Below the pieces are notes generated by a model that was not told the origin of the DNA, searched no databases, and was given only the letters and a program-made list of their open reading frames with translations. A stretch of 64,000 nt of DNA from Peribacillus sp. ACCC06369. Lineage in GTDB: Bacteria > Bacillota > Bacilli > Bacillales > DSM-1321. A program made the position numbers and the translations under genes. The stretch covers positions 186,001 through 250,000 of the forward strand of contig NZ_JAUCEN010000002.1 in the NCBI RefSeq assembly GCF_030348945.1, in the 5' to 3' direction. The first letter of the stretch is position 1; each line of letters begins with the position of its first letter. Below, one piece after another: positions 62,977-64,000 of this stretch.

Positions 62977-63073
62977 TTCACAAAGGTGCATATTAACGAT
63001 ATAGGCTAAATGGTTTTGGTTCATGTCAGAAATCGCTTTGTGAAACGAAAATAACCATTTATTACAGGAGGTG
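62977..63073 (+). promoter_or_regulatory. Leader with two interleaved inverted repeats
   Basis: TTCACAAAG (62977-62985) pairs with CTTTGTGAA (63036-63044), and AAATGGTT (63008-63015) pairs with AACCATTT (63053-63060). The arms interleave, so the two helices form either a pseudoknot or two alternative structures. The second ends six bases before a strong AGGAGGTG. No known riboswitch was recognised. Confidence 0.45.
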
Positions 63074-63120
63074 CTTGGGATTAAACCGTGTATGTCTAAT
63101 CAAAAGGATAGGCACTATAC

Positions 63121-64000
63121 ATGGTGAACCCGCACATATTGGAGATTTTTATAAAATTATTAGCAGTAGCTGTATTAATAGCATTAACCGCATTTTTCGT
63201 TGCATCGGAATTTGCAATCGTGAAAGTCAGAAGTTCTCGAATCAATCAGTTGATTGAAGAAGGGCATAGAAATGCACTGGCAGCCAAAAAAGTGACATCC
63301 CATATCGATGAGTACTTATCGGCCTGTCAATTGGGAATTACAGTAACCGCCTTAGGTTTAGGGGTGTTGGGTGAACCGACAGTAGAAGCGATCTTAAAAC
63401 CATTGTTCCATAAATGGGGCTTAGAGGAATCTGTAGGTCACATCATCTCTTTCGTAATTGCATTCGGTTCTGTAACATTCCTTCATGTTGTAGTCGGGGA
63501 ATTGGCACCAAAAACAGTTGCGATTCAAAAGGCAGAAGAGGTAACCTTGCTTTTTGCAAAGCCGTTAATTCTTTTTTACCGTATTTTGTACCCATTTATT
63601 TGGTTACTGAATGGTTCTGCCCGTCTCCTAACAGGCATATTTGGATTAAAGCCTGCTTCTGAGTCTGAAATGGCCCATTCTGAAGAAGAACTGCGCATCA
63701 TTTTATCGGAAAGCTATAAAAGCGGTGAGATTAACCAATCGGAATATAAATATGTGAACCAGATATTTGAATTTGATGAGCGTATTGCCAATGAGATCAT
63801 GGTTCCGCGTACGGAAATGACAGTTATCGAAAAGGGCATGCCATTATTGGAAGTTGTTGAACTGATTCAAGAAGAACAATACACAAGGTACCCGGTCATA
63901 GAAGGTGATAAAGATAATGTCGTGGGAATGGTCAATATCAAGCGACTTTATACAGCTACGATTACAGAAGAAAATGTAACAGCTTTGACGGTGGATTCCT
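63121..64000 (+). CDS. CNNM/CorC-family transporter with DUF21 and CBS domains, 5' part
   Basis: Open from ATG 63121 to the window end (293 codons). DUF21 membrane domain: [59 protein letters not shown]. The first CBS domain begins with [15 protein letters not shown] and the second lies beyond the edge. Relatives YhdP/MpfA, YqhB and YrkA of B. subtilis export Mg2+ or related ions and are often labelled hemolysin-like. The frame is closed upstream at 63109, so ATG 63121 is the start although its RBS is weak. An 11-codon frame (63092-63127) overlaps it. Confidence 0.9.
   Translation, partial: MVNPHILEIFIKLLAVAVLIALTAFFVASEFAIVKVRSSRINQLIEEGHRNALAAKKVTSHIDEYLSACQLGITVTALGLGVLGEPTVEAILKPLFHKWGLEESVGHIISFVIAFGSVTFLHVVVGELAPKTVAIQKAEEVTLLFAKPLILFYRILYPFIWLLNGSARLLTGIFGLKPASESEMAHSEEELRIILSESYKSGEINQSEYKYVNQIFEFDERIANEIMVPRTEMTVIEKGMPLLEVVELIQEEQYTRYPVIEGDKDNVVGMVNIKRLYTATITEENVTALTVDS

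Noticed and set aside
63075..63257. 60-codon frame after AGGAGGTG
   Set aside because: TTG is only three bases from the SD core and the frame runs through the CNNM gene in the wrong phase.

Overview
The window reads as a chromosomal segment of a low-to-medium GC, endospore-forming Bacillaceae bacterium. Gene content and protein similarity remembered from the families (frataxin-like Fra, CadC/CadA, HflX, NhaK, NagR/NagB/NagA, PrsA, YhfH, EfeOBU) point to a Bacillus/Peribacillus-type host. Genus placement is inference. No rRNA, tRNA, prophage, transposase or CRISPR array was seen.

Layout. 1-1600: tail of a frataxin-like gene, a secreted protein broken by an in-frame amber codon, a possible 36-residue membrane peptide and a remnant of a MocR regulator. 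1.8-5.3 kb (minus): ABC exporter plus two-component system. 5.6-8.9 kb: a vanR-vanS-vanY-vanZ-like cluster whose regulator and kinase each carry a frameshift. 9.1-12.0 kb: an ATP-grasp enzyme paired with a chemoreceptor. 12.3 kb: cold-shock protein. 13.0-15.5 kb: cadC-cadA metal efflux with two operator-like palindromes. 15.9-17.2 kb: hflX, followed by a run of seven co-oriented DnaA-box-like 9-mers. 17.9-25.7 kb: reductive pyrimidine/hydantoin operon (preT, preA, dihydropyrimidinase, NCS1 permease, small protein) and its probable PucR regulator. 25.8-26.6 kb (minus): five tandem YhfH-like zinc-ribbon genes. 27-32.6 kb: lipid kinase, Na+/H+ antiporter, acetyltransferase, protoporphyrinogen oxidase.

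32.7-37.1 kb: XRE-cupin regulator and potABCD polyamine importer. 37.4-42.7 kb: PrsA-like foldase, YtxH-like protein, MarR plus MMPL exporter. 42.8-48.5 kb: amino-sugar genes, with a SIS-domain gene, nagR, nagB and nagA on minus and a GlcNAc EIICBA on plus; two NagR-like sites and one cre lie between them. 48.5-51.7 kb: a GC-rich intergenic repeat, a truncated siderophore ATPase, a BesA-like esterase, a Fur box, an orphan MbtH and an MFS exporter, looking like the remains of a bacillibactin locus without its NRPS genes. 51.8-57.4 kb: an FtsH paralogue, peptide deformylase, an SGNH hydrolase, and a divergent MFS/MarR pair around a perfect palindrome. 57.5-61.5 kb: Fur-box-preceded efeO-efeB-efeU iron uptake. 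61.6-64 kb: DUF4395 protein, a 39-residue zinc-ribbon peptide, a MerR regulator and the 5' part of a CNNM/CorC transporter with a structured leader.

The observations I rate highest are the DnaA-box cluster, the five-copy YhfH array, the eroded siderophore locus with retained MbtH, and the decaying van-like cluster.
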